A stretch of DNA of 64,000 nucleotides from Buddleja alternifolia (taxonomy: Eukaryota > Streptophyta > Magnoliopsida > Lamiales > Scrophulariaceae), in contig CM033394.1 of the NCBI GenBank assembly GCA_019426215.1, positions 21,472,195-21,536,194 on the forward strand, given 5' to 3'. Under the pieces are notes generated by a model, which worked only from the letters and a program-made list of their open reading frames with translations, was not told where the DNA came from and did not search any database. Shown here one piece after another: positions 46,874 through 58,088 of the stretch. The position numbers and the translations under genes are program-made. The number at the start of each line of letters is the position of its first letter. Position 1 is the stretch's first letter.

Positions 46874-49800
46874 GTACCTAGAGCTAAAGTCAATACATCT
46901 GTTTGGTATTTTGATAGTGGATCGTCAAGGCACATGACAGGTTCCAAAGATCTTCTGATCAACTATCAAGCTGCCAATGGTCCTCAGGTTGTATTTGGTG
47001 ATAACTCCAAAGGTAAAACCAAAGGTATAGGTACTGTGCATAGGGGGAACATCATGATAAGTGATGTTTATTTTGTTGAGGGTCTAAAGCACAATTTATT
47101 AAGCATAAGTCAATTCTGCGATAAAGGCTTTGAAGTCATATTCTCAAGTGACTATTGCTATATAAACGACGCTAAGACTAAATCTACTAAACTAAAAGGA
47201 AAAAGGAATAACAACGTATATTTGGTAGATTGGGGTTCAACACTTGATAACAACCCAACATGCTTTGTTGCTAAAAATGAATCTAAAATGGGTTGGTTAT
47301 GGCATAGAAAAATGAATCACCTCAACTTTAAGACAATCTCTCAGCTTATAAGTCAAAATCTTGTAGAGGGATTGCCAAATGGACCATTTCATAAGGATCG
47401 CCTCTGTGACGCTTGTCAAATGGGTAAACAAGTTAAATCATCTTTCAAGAGAAAACCTCATCTATCTACTTCTAGAATACTTGAACTACTTCACATGGAT
47501 TTGTTTGGACCTGTTCAAACAATCAGTGTAAGCGGTAAAAAGTATACTTTAGTGGTAGTAGACGATTTCTCTAGATTTACTTGGGTGGAATTTCTTTCAT
47601 CCAAAGATGAAACATGTGACAAGTTAACAGCGCTTATTCGGCAACTTCAAACATTGAAAAATCTTAAGGTTGCAAGAATAAGAAGCGATCACGGTACTGA
47701 GTTTACTAACAAGGTTGTTGAGAAGTTTTGTGCAGAAAATGGAATACATCATGAGTATTCAGCTCCCAGAACTCCCCAACAAAATGGTGTTGCTGAGCGC
47801 CGGAACCGAACGCTTAAGGAAGCCGCTAGGACTATGTTAGCTGAATCCAAGCTTGCTCCTAGATTTTGGGCCGAAGCGATCAACACTGCTTGTTACACTC
47901 AAAATCGATGCATGATCAACAAACAGCATGGAAAAACTCCATATGAACTGTGGAAGGGACGTAAGCCAAATATTTCATACTTTCACGTCTTTGGTTCTAA
48001 ATGTTTTATCCATAATAATGGATCCCAAAGCCTAAAGACTTTTGATCCTAAAGCGGATGAAGGAATCTTTCTAGGCTACGCCAAAAATGGAAAGAATTTT
48101 CGCATTCTCAATAAGATCAAATCGAAGGTTGAGGAATCTATTCATGTTGTGTTTGATGATGCTAACCAAGAGCCGAGTAAGGTAAATGTAAATGATGTAG
48201 GAGTTGAAGATCTATGTCATCAAGCGTCCAAAATTACTATTGATGAAGATACTGACGATGATGATGAGATCTCAGTGCCTCCTCCTAAGAATACTCGTGA
48301 AATCAATCTAAATTATCATGTAAGAAATACGGATGATCATGAAAAGAATGATCATCAAGAGCAAAGAAGGAATCGTGAACTTGAAGCGCCAACGCAGGAG
48401 AATGGTCAAGCGAATGATTCTCAAGCGCCTGTTCATTCTCAAAACCCCTTCCAAACAGATAGACTATGGTTACGTGACCATCCACCTGAGCAAATCATTG
48501 GAGATATTGAAGCACCAGTTAGAACTAGAGCCGCTACATTTAATGAGGCTATGTTCGCAAGCTTTCTATCTCAAATGGAACCTAAGAAAGTGGATGAAGC
48601 GTTAAGTGATCCAAGTTGGATTGAAGCTATGCAAGAAGAGCTCAATCAGTTTGAGCGAAATAAAGTTTGGATGCTAGTACCAAGACCAACTCATCAAGGA
48701 GTTATTGGAACTAGATGGGTATATAGAAACAAGATGGATGAGGACGGCATTGTTGTAAGAAACAAGGCCAGACTCGTAGCTCAAGGATACTGCCAAGAGG
48801 AGGGCATTGACTTTGATGAGACTTACGCTCCTGTTGCTCGTCTTGAAGCAATCCGCATGTTTCTAGCGTACGCAGCGTTTAACAAGTTTACAGTATTTCA
48901 AATGGACGTAAAGAGTGCCTTCCTGAATGGTAAACTCCAAGAAGAAGTGTATGTGGAGCAACCTCCAGGATTCATCAACAATCATGGTAAGGGTATGGTT
49001 TACAAGCTAGAAAAAGCACTTTATGGGCTTAAGCAAGCACCTCGAGCATGGTATGACACTCTCTCTATCTTTCTTATTGGTAAAGGTTTTTCAAAAGGCA
49101 GCGTTGACACAACGTTATTTAAAATTACCAATGATGAAGATATTCTCTTAGTTCAAATTTACGTTGATGACATTATATTTGGTTCTACTAATAAGCGTCT
49201 GTGTGAGAAATTTTCGAAAATGATGCAAGAACAATTTGAAATGAGCATGATGGGTGAATTAACTTTTTTCTTAGGACTACAAGTTAAACAACTCCCTAAT
49301 GGCATATTTATCAACCAAGCTAAATATACACGAGATATGATTAAGAAATTTGGTATGGAAAATGCATCATATTCAAAAATTCCAATGAGCCAAACGCTTA
49401 AGTTAGATAAAGATGAAAGTGGAAAGAAAGTTGATATCACTAATTATAGAGGTATCATAGGATCACTTCTTTATCTCACTGCCAGTAGACCTGATATTAT
49501 GTTTTCGGTATGTATGTGTGCACGATTCCAAGCTGATCCTAAAGAGTCACACTTGACTGCTGCCAAGAAAATCCTTAAATACCTAAAAGGCACACAACAT
49601 GTGGGCTTATGGTATCCCAGGGATTCTCCTTTTGAACTAATCGGTTACTCAGATGCAGATTTTGCAGGTTGCAAAATAGATCGTAAAAGCACTAGTGGTA
49701 CTTGTCAATTCTTAGGTGATAGGTTAGTTTCATGGCATAGCAAGAAACAACAATCCATAGCTACCTCCACAGCCGAAGCTGAGTATGTAGCTGCAGGAAG

Positions 49801-50107
49801 TTGTTGTGCACAAGTTCTATGGATGAGGCAACAACTTAGAGATTACGGAACAATCTTAGGACCAACTCCCATTCATTGTGATAACCAAAGCGCTTTAGCC
49901 ATGACTCAAAACCCTGTTCTTCATTCAAGAACCAAACACATTGACATTAGATACCATTTCCTTCGTGACCACGTTCAAAAGAAAGATATCTCCATGCACT
50001 TCATTGGAACTGACAAACAACTGGCAGATATCTTCACCAAAGCACTCAATGAACAACGTTTTCTCACTTTGAGAAGTGAACTAGGTATGATTGATTTAAA
50101 CGCTTGA
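46868..50107 (+). CDS. pol: Element B Pol (protease, integrase, RT, RNase H)
   Basis: An open frame of 1079 codons, lying +2 relative to gag and bounded upstream by a TGA (46865-46867), so it has no ATG start and depends on frame change, processing or re-initiation. Order: protease ([12 protein letters not shown], Asp ~16), GAG-pre-integrase ([14 protein letters not shown]), integrase (CDACQMGKQ; catalytic Asp ~211, Asp ~272 in RSDHGTEF, Glu ~309 in NGVAERRNR), RT ([24 protein letters not shown] ~764-767) and RNase H (YSDADFAGC ~927; [23 protein letters not shown]). All key residues are present and no stop interrupts it. It carries out reverse transcription in particles and integration in the nucleus. 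Confidence 0.93.
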   Translation: MQVPRAKVNTSVWYFDSGSSRHMTGSKDLLINYQAANGPQVVFGDNSKGKTKGIGTVHRGNIMISDVYFVEGLKHNLLSISQFCDKGFEVIFSSDYCYINDAKTKSTKLKGKRNNNVYLVDWGSTLDNNPTCFVAKNESKMGWLWHRKMNHLNFKTISQLISQNLVEGLPNGPFHKDRLCDACQMGKQVKSSFKRKPHLSTSRILELLHMDLFGPVQTISVSGKKYTLVVVDDFSRFTWVEFLSSKDETCDKLTALIRQLQTLKNLKVARIRSDHGTEFTNKVVEKFCAENGIHHEYSAPRTPQQNGVAERRNRTLKEAARTMLAESKLAPRFWAEAINTACYTQNRCMINKQHGKTPYELWKGRKPNISYFHVFGSKCFIHNNGSQSLKTFDPKADEGIFLGYAKNGKNFRILNKIKSKVEESIHVVFDDANQEPSKVNVNDVGVEDLCHQASKITIDEDTDDDDEISVPPPKNTREINLNYHVRNTDDHEKNDHQEQRRNRELEAPTQENGQANDSQAPVHSQNPFQTDRLWLRDHPPEQIIGDIEAPVRTRAATFNEAMFASFLSQMEPKKVDEALSDPSWIEAMQEELNQFERNKVWMLVPRPTHQGVIGTRWVYRNKMDEDGIVVRNKARLVAQGYCQEEGIDFDETYAPVARLEAIRMFLAYAAFNKFTVFQMDVKSAFLNGKLQEEVYVEQPPGFINNHGKGMVYKLEKALYGLKQAPRAWYDTLSIFLIGKGFSKGSVDTTLFKITNDEDILLVQIYVDDIIFGSTNKRLCEKFSKMMQEQFEMSMMGELTFFLGLQVKQLPNGIFINQAKYTRDMIKKFGMENASYSKIPMSQTLKLDKDESGKKVDITNYRGIIGSLLYLTASRPDIMFSVCMCARFQADPKESHLTAAKKILKYLKGTQHVGLWYPRDSPFELIGYSDADFAGCKIDRKSTSGTCQFLGDRLVSWHSKKQQSIATSTAEAEYVAAGSCCAQVLWMRQQLRDYGTILGPTPIHCDNQSALAMTQNPVLHSRTKHIDIRYHFLRDHVQKKDISMHFIGTDKQLADIFTKALNEQRFLTLRSELGMIDLNA

Positions 50108-50904
50108 TCATGAAGCATCATATTTTATTAGGCATATAATTTAGGGGGAATCCACTTAAGTTATATCTCACAATATTCTTTAAAAAAAAAAAAAACAAAA
50201 ATTTTTTACTTAATCATAACTGTAAGCGTCAATGATAAAAATTTTCAGATGCATAATCATCAACGCTCAGCTCTATGTTTGCATAAAATATTGAATGCTC
50301 AAAATATTGAAAAGACTTTTGACTTCAAGCGTCCATTTTATCAACTAAGCGCTGAATAGTTTATCAAAAAATTTATAAAATATTTTCGTTACAAGCCATG
50401 CATAAAATTTTCAAACTTCTTTCAAGGTCGTGGATAGACTCAAAGGTCTATTTTGTACTCTACTCACACGCCTCTATCACATCAAACTGGCGGGTACTCA
50501 AATTTTTTAAAAATGACGGTTCAGAGATAGCACGTGTTTGTGTACGTGTCAGTGTACAAACATGCGCGTGTGTTACACTCTGAAAATACCAAACGTTAAT
50601 TTTTCTTTAACTCGGATGTCAAATCTTTATATATGAGAATTACCAAATGTAACTTCTCTCTTTTACACAAAACTCGCGTCCGCAGTTAATAAATTTATGG
50701 CTAAGATTCAACAGTTATTACACGTGTTTAAATCCTACTCAGACTACATAACACAAGTTTCAAAACTCTTTACTGTGTCATTTAAAACACAAACTCTGCA
50801 GAAAAAGTAACTTACTTTCTACTCAAGCATATCTGCAAATCTCTCTTTATCTCTCTCAATACAACAGAAAAATCTCAGTCCATCTTCTTCGTTTTAAAAA
50901 AAAA
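50108..50904 (+). other. Pol-ORF3 spacer with promoter-like features
   Basis: 797 nt without a long frame. A TATA-like TTTATATATGA lies near 50626-50636. A pyrimidine-rich leader (TCTCTCTTTATCTCTCTC, about 50838-50855) leads to AAAAAATGGCACC at the third ORF start. It looks like a plant promoter and 5' leader, but this is not proven. Confidence 0.45.
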
Positions 50905-53900
50905 ATGGCACCAAAGAAATCATCATCTACTTCTGCTGAAATTACCATCAAGGTAACTGAAGGTCTTGTTGTCGACTGGAAATTTCTATATGAACAAACT
51001 CAGATCAACCTGACGGACATAATGGACATGGTCGTCAAAGCTGGGCTCAAACCCTTCTTAACCCAATACTCTTATATGTTTCCTACTGAAGTTGAAACTT
51101 TCTGGAAGACTGCTACACTTTCAGAGGACAAGAAGTCCATCTCTTGTCAAATTCCCTTCTCCAAGAAGGAGTCTCCAAAGGAATTCATCCTATCTGCTTC
51201 CACCATTGCCAAGAACTTCAATTTGCCTAATGAGGGTGAGGCACTGGATTCTGTTACGTTGAAACAAATTAAGGAAGCATGGGCAATCATGAGTGCGTAC
51301 GACGATGTTCCTTACACTCAGTACTTCGAGAAGAAAGATCTGGTGTCCAAATACCGGTTATTGGCTGATTTCTGCAGCAAGATCATAGAATGCCGCGTGG
51401 GAACCTTTGATAAGGTAAATCCTGTTCAATTTCAGATGATGGTTGCTATACTCTTCAACATCAAAATCAACTGGAGTGAGTACATCTTCGGACGGTTTCG
51501 GGACAGTCTAAGCGCTTCAAATAAGCCTTATGGACTCATCCTGAGTGACATCTTGTTTAAATCGAATTGTGTGTACTCGTCTGGACTTCCGTTGAATAAG
51601 TCCAAGTTGTTGGGAAAAAGGATTCTGACCAATATGTTCAATCCTCCAAAAGTTAGTGGTGCGGCTAGACCCCTATCTGAGCGGCTGGAAGAACGCCAAC
51701 TGCTTGCTCAAAAGGCTGAGAGACCAGTGCCAGAGGAAGCTGTGAAGCGTCCAGCAGCAACGAAGAAGAGAGCCCCCAGAAAACCCAAAGTTAAAATTGC
51801 CGTCCCCTCTCAAAAGATTGATGAGGAAACTGATGAGGATGCCGAGGACAAGTTGCCTCTCAAAAGACGAAAGCTGGAAGGGATCATTAAGCAAATAGAC
51901 TTTGAAGAACCAGCTGCTGATCCTCCCGCTCCTCCGGCTAAACTAGTTGAAGGAGTCAACATTAAGAAAATCTTTAAGCGTTCCAGGACTAGCAAGCGTC
52001 AAGCTACTCCTGAAGAGCCTGAGACAGTTGAGCCAAGCGCTCAAGTTGCCGTTGAGCCAAGCGCTCAAGTTGTCGTTGAGCCAAGCGCTCAAGATGTTGC
52101 TGTTGAGCCAAGCGCTCCAGAAACTGCTGTTGAGCTTAGTTCTCAGGGTAAGTTTATTTCTTCCCACAGCATTTCTATTCCTACATCTGTAGAAGATCCT
52201 GCTCTTATAGAGGATGGCTCTTGTTTTTCAGCTATAGTTCCAGCTGCTGCTGAAGTGTCCACAGATGTTCTGTTGGATGTTGACCTGACTGGAGTTGTAG
52301 CTATCGCTCAAGATGTTGCCGCTGAAGTAGCTGCAATTGAACCTGAGGAACCTGCTACTTTAACAGAGGCACGTTCAGAAGGTCAGAACGCTGCTGAAGA
52401 CGTTAGAGCTCCTCGTCACTTCTTTCAACTCGATCCGCTGAAGACAATTGATCATTCAATTAACTATATGCCCCCAGCGCTCGACGAAGATTTCATTCCT
52501 GCAGGATATAATATAGAAAGATATATTGCTGCAGAAGCTGACGCTGCAAGACTGATTGACTTTGACAGCGCAATCAAAGCAACCGTTCTAGACAGACCAG
52601 GAGACAGACCTCCTAGATGTGCCGTGGATGTGGCTTACTATCTTGACAATGGCCACAGCAGACCAACTGGGTTCGCGCTAAGGGATTACACTGTTCGTGT
52701 GTATGATCCTCTCCGTCCTAGCTTTCTCAATCCCTCAGAGTCAGTCTTGAACAGAGAAGGTTACACACATTTCCCACAGACGGCTCACAGCCCTGAAAAT
52801 CTTGCATCGGTCCGTCCTCTCTGTCTATGGAAAAATAAAGAGATTCATGCTGGTGAGCGCCTTGAATCGTTGACCGATCTGCTCCAGACTGAAGCTGATG
52901 CTTACTTTGACAGCGTCTGGAATGCCAACTATCAGCCTGATAAGCACCGCTTTGAAGCCATAAGAGATATTCATCTTGAAGGTATTCGTGCTATGGTGAC
53001 TGCTGGCACAGACTTCTGTATAAATGAAGTAAATTGGGTTGAAGCGTACATGGGACATAAATACACCTTCCCAGAGTTAGTCCAAGCTCCCCATCTTTTC
53101 GGCATAGGCATGCATGACAAGAAGCGTCAATTCGCCAAGTATTGCCTCCTGAAGCGTCAACAAAGACTCGGACCTGTTCTCAAGCTCCCAATTATTAGAC
53201 ATCAAATAGAACAATGTCTACGTCAAGAACTTCAGAGATTATCCCTCACCCCTCTTCGGTTTAATGCTCAAGCGTCTTCCAGTGGTACAGTTGGTGAACG
53301 GTGCTTAAATCTTGCTCCAAGCCACTGTGAAGAAAACTTCAATCTGATGGTAAAGATTCTATCTCCCGTATCTCTCTTTGATAAAATCTTCACTGCCAAT
53401 CTCAGATCTTGGAACGGCTCAGTGATCAATTCATTCAAAGGATATCCGCTGCTCCCTTCCATTCGCAGTGAGGTACTCAATCACTATGAGTATGTTCTTT
53501 CTCTGCTTGAAAGGAATCAAGAGCTCGCTCAAGCCATTTATCCGTATCTTGAAGAGTACTATGCGGACTGTGTGCCTACACATCGACGTCCTGCATCTCT
53601 TCCCTCAGATTGCTTGATTGGATTTTCCAGAATTCACTGCACAGATTCACTATTCTCCATCGCTCAAGCGCCGTCCAAAGTTTTCCCAGATCATGTGCTG
53701 GATATCATTGGTCCAATGTACATCAGGGCCATTGATAGTCCTCTTCGCACATTTATCTCCGGTACTTGTATGTCCAGGACCAGACTCATTGAACTCTTGG
53801 ATTCTACATCCACCTCTTATGCCGACTCAGCAAGCTGGAACTTCCAATTCACTGACTTTCGCCAACCTGAGTCAACGCTTGAGGAAGCGCCTGCTGAGAC

Positions 53901-55035
53901 ATCTGAAGCGTCCAAATCTGCAGATACCAGTATTCCTGACGCTCCTGAACATGCTACCATTGATAGTGCTGAAGATACTTCCCTGGATATTCGAGGTACT
54001 ATTTTTGATCCAGCCTATCAAGTTCCTTTTGACTCTCTCAAACACTCATCACGGTTCAAGCGACCAGCTCCTCAAGCGGTTCAATCAGATGAGAGTCAAG
54101 CCTTCGGTCCCCTGCTTAAATCTGTTTTGGAGACAATTAGCGCTCAAGCTACTCAGAGTGAAGAATCTCTCCATTGGATTAAGGAAGACCTGGCAAAGAT
54201 TGAAACTCACGTAATGAGCGCTCAGATTGCTCATATGCGTAGTTCAGCTCAAGCGGCAGTTGGTGAGTGCAAACAAGACTTTCAAGAAATGCAGGATGCT
54301 GCCCACGCAACCCAACTTGCCATGAAAGAAGAACTTGAAAAGCGCCTTGCAACCCTTGAGATCTCTGTGAATGACGCCACCAGCGCTAAGCTTCTTGTTA
54401 TGCAGGAACGCTTCGACAAGCGTCTGGATGACATCACAGATTCCTTATCTCAGATTGCTCATCAGGTAAGTGTACTCACAAACCACTTCTTAAAATCTGA
54501 TGATGGCAATAAGGGGGAAGAGAAGAAGAAAGGAGAAAAGCGGAAAGCGTCCAGTTCAAAAGTTGAAGATCCTCCGTCTCCTAAGCGTCAAATGCCTCCT
54601 TCTCAGTCTGCGCTTAATCTCCCGTCTTGGATAACTGCTCTAAAACAAAGTTCATCCGGAGCGCCCAGTAGTACACTAAGGGAACCTCCTAGAGCGTTAT
54701 ATCCAAACCTACCAATTCCTACAAGAGCACTGCTTGAACAGTTTGACATTCCTCTTCAGAGAACATCCATTTCAGAACCTACAGATCCACAGATCTTAGC
54801 TGAAGAAAGGAAGATGACTGATTTTAGCCAAGCTTTTCGAATCTGCCTAAGGTACATTGGTATCGACCCAACTGACTGGGATAATCACTTTAAAATATTC
54901 AAAAAGAGACAACAAGAAGAAAACAAGCTTATCATCAACAAAGATCATGAAGCAATGATGATCTTGGAAGACAATCTGACTGAAGCTATCCGAGCTGAAA
55001 TGTCCAAGCGATACAGAGTTAGACCAAGTCATTAA
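50905..55035 (+). CDS. Element B third ORF: 1376-aa protein of unknown function
   Basis: An uninterrupted frame between pol and the 3' LTR, in the position of the SIRE env-like gene. Residues ~25-240 form a folded-looking N-terminal domain (WKFLYEQTQINLTDIMDMV, FLTQYSYMFPTEVETFWK). A Lys/Arg-rich stretch (~270-325) and four to five copies of a VEPSAQ-type repeat (~370-410) follow, then a middle domain (~510-960) shared with the degenerate ORF at 15661-18186, a probable coiled coil (~1080-1190), a basic NLS-like KKKGEKRKASSSK and a conserved C-terminus. I see no signal peptide or membrane span, so it does not look like an envelope glycoprotein. It starts at an ATG after AAAAAA, in a frame different from pol. 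The middle and end are conserved in the older relative, arguing for a real protein. Its function is unknown. Confidence 0.85.
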   Translation: MAPKKSSSTSAEITIKVTEGLVVDWKFLYEQTQINLTDIMDMVVKAGLKPFLTQYSYMFPTEVETFWKTATLSEDKKSISCQIPFSKKESPKEFILSASTIAKNFNLPNEGEALDSVTLKQIKEAWAIMSAYDDVPYTQYFEKKDLVSKYRLLADFCSKIIECRVGTFDKVNPVQFQMMVAILFNIKINWSEYIFGRFRDSLSASNKPYGLILSDILFKSNCVYSSGLPLNKSKLLGKRILTNMFNPPKVSGAARPLSERLEERQLLAQKAERPVPEEAVKRPAATKKRAPRKPKVKIAVPSQKIDEETDEDAEDKLPLKRRKLEGIIKQIDFEEPAADPPAPPAKLVEGVNIKKIFKRSRTSKRQATPEEPETVEPSAQVAVEPSAQVVVEPSAQDVAVEPSAPETAVELSSQGKFISSHSISIPTSVEDPALIEDGSCFSAIVPAAAEVSTDVLLDVDLTGVVAIAQDVAAEVAAIEPEEPATLTEARSEGQNAAEDVRAPRHFFQLDPLKTIDHSINYMPPALDEDFIPAGYNIERYIAAEADAARLIDFDSAIKATVLDRPGDRPPRCAVDVAYYLDNGHSRPTGFALRDYTVRVYDPLRPSFLNPSESVLNREGYTHFPQTAHSPENLASVRPLCLWKNKEIHAGERLESLTDLLQTEADAYFDSVWNANYQPDKHRFEAIRDIHLEGIRAMVTAGTDFCINEVNWVEAYMGHKYTFPELVQAPHLFGIGMHDKKRQFAKYCLLKRQQRLGPVLKLPIIRHQIEQCLRQELQRLSLTPLRFNAQASSSGTVGERCLNLAPSHCEENFNLMVKILSPVSLFDKIFTANLRSWNGSVINSFKGYPLLPSIRSEVLNHYEYVLSLLERNQELAQAIYPYLEEYYADCVPTHRRPASLPSDCLIGFSRIHCTDSLFSIAQAPSKVFPDHVLDIIGPMYIRAIDSPLRTFISGTCMSRTRLIELLDSTSTSYADSASWNFQFTDFRQPESTLEEAPAETSEASKSADTSIPDAPEHATIDSAEDTSLDIRGTIFDPAYQVPFDSLKHSSRFKRPAPQAVQSDESQAFGPLLKSVLETISAQATQSEESLHWIKEDLAKIETHVMSAQIAHMRSSAQAAVGECKQDFQEMQDAAHATQLAMKEELEKRLATLEISVNDATSAKLLVMQERFDKRLDDITDSLSQIAHQVSVLTNHFLKSDDGNKGEEKKKGEKRKASSSKVEDPPSPKRQMPPSQSALNLPSWITALKQSSSGAPSSTLREPPRALYPNLPIPTRALLEQFDIPLQRTSISEPTDPQILAEERKMTDFSQAFRICLRYIGIDPTDWDNHFKIFKKRQQEENKLIINKDHEAMMILEDNLTEAIRAEMSKRYRVRPSH

Positions 55036-55271
55036 AGCTTTCTGATTTTACATTATCTATATTCTTGTCTCTTATATCTTTAAATATTCAGCTGTAAAAA
55101 TGCTTGTAATTCTCGATAAATATGAAATGCATTTTTTTCTTGCTGAAACATCTCGTTGAAGCGTAACTAACTTTAACTAACGTCTACTGATCAAAGCTAA
55201 CTTTTACTTTTGGCTATCTAACTCTTGAACTATAAAAGAGTAAGTATTGCCATCATCAAAAAGGGGGAAAT
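55036..55271 (+). other. Element B 3' noncoding region and polypurine tract
   Basis: An AT-rich stretch ending in AAAAAGGGGGAAA (55258-55270) against the LTR. The same layout is seen at 18187-18449. Confidence 0.85.
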
Positions 55272-56815
55272 TGTTAGGAATTTCATGTTAGAAGTTTTGA
55301 TGATGACAATTAAGTTTTTGTTAGACCCCAAAAAATTTGTAAGTTTATTTTCGTAGAAAACTTGTATAGGCTTTGAAGCGTTAGACTTGTAATAGATTTA
55401 TTAGGCTTTGTTATCTTACTTTAGAGTGTTAGGCAAAATAGTCTTAGGCTGAGCGTCTGATGATTTCTGAGTGAGTTTATCAGTGGTAAAGTTCGAAGAC
55501 TCAAGCGCCTGATCTCAGAAGATAGATACAGTCTCCAAGCGTCCACTTTGGCCAGCTATATCAAGCGTTACCTTATGGGACAGAAGTGATTTCACCTGAA
55601 TTTACTTCTAAGTCCAGAAGGAGTTTAATGCAAATATTCTCAAAGCATTAAATACCAACGGGTATTAATTTCAAATGCATTAAATGTTGATAAGAGCATT
55701 TAATATGATAAGCAATGTCAGACGTACGGAGAAGCCACCCTATTGGACTGTCAACTATCTCAGACTGCAGCACCAACTTTCGTGCAGCAGATTTTCAGGA
55801 AAAAGGACAAAAGCTGTTCACTCGCGAAAGTGAGAGACACGCGCCAGTGCATGTGTCAAACGGACACTTTCTCCAAGAATACCTATAAATAGGATTTCAA
55901 CAACAAACAAAAAGAGCAACAATTTTATCAAAGCCAAATTGCTGTTGCATTAAAATCTCATTCCTTAAACTCTCAGAAAAGCCAGAAACTTCAAGAAACA
56001 TCCAAATTGCTTTTCTTATATTCCTGAGACAGTCAACAAATATCTCAAACATTCTTTTTGAAGAAACCAGATTCCTACTGAGATATTACCAAGTTGTTTG
56101 AACTTCATCAAAATCAAACAAACCTTTTAGAAAATCCCATCCAAGCCTCGCGATCTGTGTGAAGTCGAAGTTGGATACTTGCATCATTTCTGGGTGAAAG
56201 AAGCAAGAGGGTTGAAGTGATTTGAAGCAGAAATCTGTGTGATCAAGGAGCTCAAGTCATCGACATCCATCTCTCCCTAATTTGTAGAAGATTCTGTGTG
56301 ATTCTTTGAGAATCATTTTAGTGGATTGCCTCCAAGTGCAAAGGAGAAGAAGGACGTAGTTGGGATTACACCACCCAACGAACCTTACAAATATTGTGTT
56401 ATTTACTTTTCAGTCATTTCATTCATCTATCATATCATTGCATAAGTAAAACACAATCAAAAGCTAAGCACCTAAGAAACATCTTGTGACGCTAAAACTT
56501 TCAAAGAGAAGACTCCAAAATCATTCCGCTGTGCTAACCCTGATTAAAAGAACTGAACGCTTAACCTACAAGGTCAAAGTATTCAATTCCTGAAGTCTAA
56601 GTTAACTTTATAAAACAGTCTTCATTAGACGCTTCACAAAGTCTCAAATATCTTATGTGAACGCTAAGGTGAAGCATCACACACACTTCAAGCGCCTATC
56701 ATTTCAAGCGTCCAAATACGTTTAATACGAAATCTTTTTTAAGTCGAAAAAGACTTAAGGGTCTATTCAACCCCCCCCCCCTCTAGACCCTTTCGTATGC
56801 CACTTGGGACCAACA
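55272..56815 (+). repeat. Element B 3' LTR
   Basis: 1544 bp, nearly identical to 43003-44547. It ends CCAACA and is followed by the CCAAC target duplication. Confidence 0.94.
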
Positions 56816-56821
56816 CCAACC

Positions 56822-57122
56822 CAACAGTAATAAATGAACGAATAAGCATAACACCAAGGACGTCTCAATAAAGGGACGATCTTTCCCAAACTCTGGAGTG
56901 ATTTTCTCATGTCTCTATGGATTGGACCTAGTTTAGGATCACAACCTCGGAAATGTTCCATAGTCGACATCTACGTATGTGATTTATAGATAGCCATGCA
57001 ATGATCATTGGGACTCTATCAACTATGGCGTAGATTTATAGATAAAGATAAATAACAAATAAAGGAATTGATATATAAAATAATACTATATCAAAAGTGT
57101 TTACAGGTTTGGCAAAACCTCT
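56822..57122. other. Unassigned DNA right of element B
   Basis: It continues after the hAT-like MITE at 57755. Together they form one older stretch with no recognisable ORF, possibly noncoding transposon sequence. Confidence 0.35.
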
Positions 57123-57746
57123 TAGGGGTGTTCATCGGTCAGTTTTTTAACCGAATCGGACCGAAATTTTGATTTTTTAAAATTTCGGACCGAAAACCGA
57201 ACCGAACAAGGTCGGTTTGGTTTGGTCGGTTTTTGTTCAGTTCGGTTAAAACCCAAACAAAAAATTTTTTTTTTTTTTGGATACTGTTTTTTCAAAAATC
57301 TGACTAGCTACTGTTTTTTTGCTATTGTTGTTCACTTTTTCTTTGGAATGCATACATTTAGATATTTATAATTATATTTAGAACGGCCAACTGAAATTGA
57401 CATAATGAAATTAGAAAGTGAACCGATTCAATTTTTCGATATAAATAAATAAATAAATTAGATATAAATAAATAATTGAAATTTAATTATGACTAATTTT
57501 AATTCATTTTCTCTATTTTCCTATAAGTTGTCACTAGGAAACATATTTTTTATAGTTTTTGGTCTATATTATACTATATAAAAAATAAAAAATTCGGTTT
57601 TTCGGTTAACCAACCAAACCGAACCGAAAAACCGAAATTTGCAAAAAAAAAAAAACCGAAAACCGAACCTAAATTTTCGGTTCGGCTTTCGGTCCGAACC
57701 AAAATTTCGGTTCTCGATCGGTTCGGTAGATTCGTGAACACCCCTA
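57123..57746. mobile_element. hAT-like MITE rich in CGGTTCGG repeats
   Basis: Terminal inverted repeats TAGGGGTGTTCA (57123-57134) and TGAACACCCCTA (57735-57746). The flanks AAACCTCT and CAGCCTCT agree at 6 of 8 bases, as for an eroded 8-bp hAT duplication. Both subterminal regions consist of CCGAACCGAAAA-type units in inverted arrangement. There is no coding sequence. Confidence 0.68.
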
Positions 57747-57754
57747 CAGCCTCT

Positions 57755-58088
57755 AATGACTAGCGGAGCACCTATCACTAATGGATGCCGCATGCTTGTC
57801 AAGCCCCGGTGATTTAAATGCCGATAGAATGGGAGAATTACTCTGACTTTATCGGTATTGTGTTTGATGAGTGCAGATACCTTTGCTTTTAACAAAACCA
57901 AGGACAAGGACTGATTAAAAGAGTCCAAACGATGACTTTTATTTAATGGACTTTAAACATGGATTTGTAAATTCCACTTAATTTTATACTCATAAATGAA
58001 TTAACCATTTTTTTAGTACAATTTTAATTCATATAAATTTATTTGCTTTTTTAGGTTCGATTATCACCTTTTTTTATATATAAAAAAA
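57755..58088. other. Unassigned DNA between MITEs
   Basis: AT-rich, no gene or transposon end recognised. It is colinear with 56822-57122 across the MITE. Confidence 0.35.

Larger units (their letters stand above)
43003..56815 (+). mobile_element. Element B: complete SIRE-like Ty1/Copia retrotransposon with third ORF
   Basis: 13.8 kb with LTRs of 1545 and 1544 bp (43003-44547, 55272-56815), perfect target duplication CCAAC (42998-43002, 56816-56820), initiator-Met primer site, intact gag and pol, a 1376-codon third ORF where SIRE/Maximus elements carry an env-like gene, and a polypurine tract. The LTRs differ at about eight substitutions by eye (about 0.5%), implying roughly 0.2 million years at 1.3e-8 per site per year. 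It is potentially active. Confidence 0.93.
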
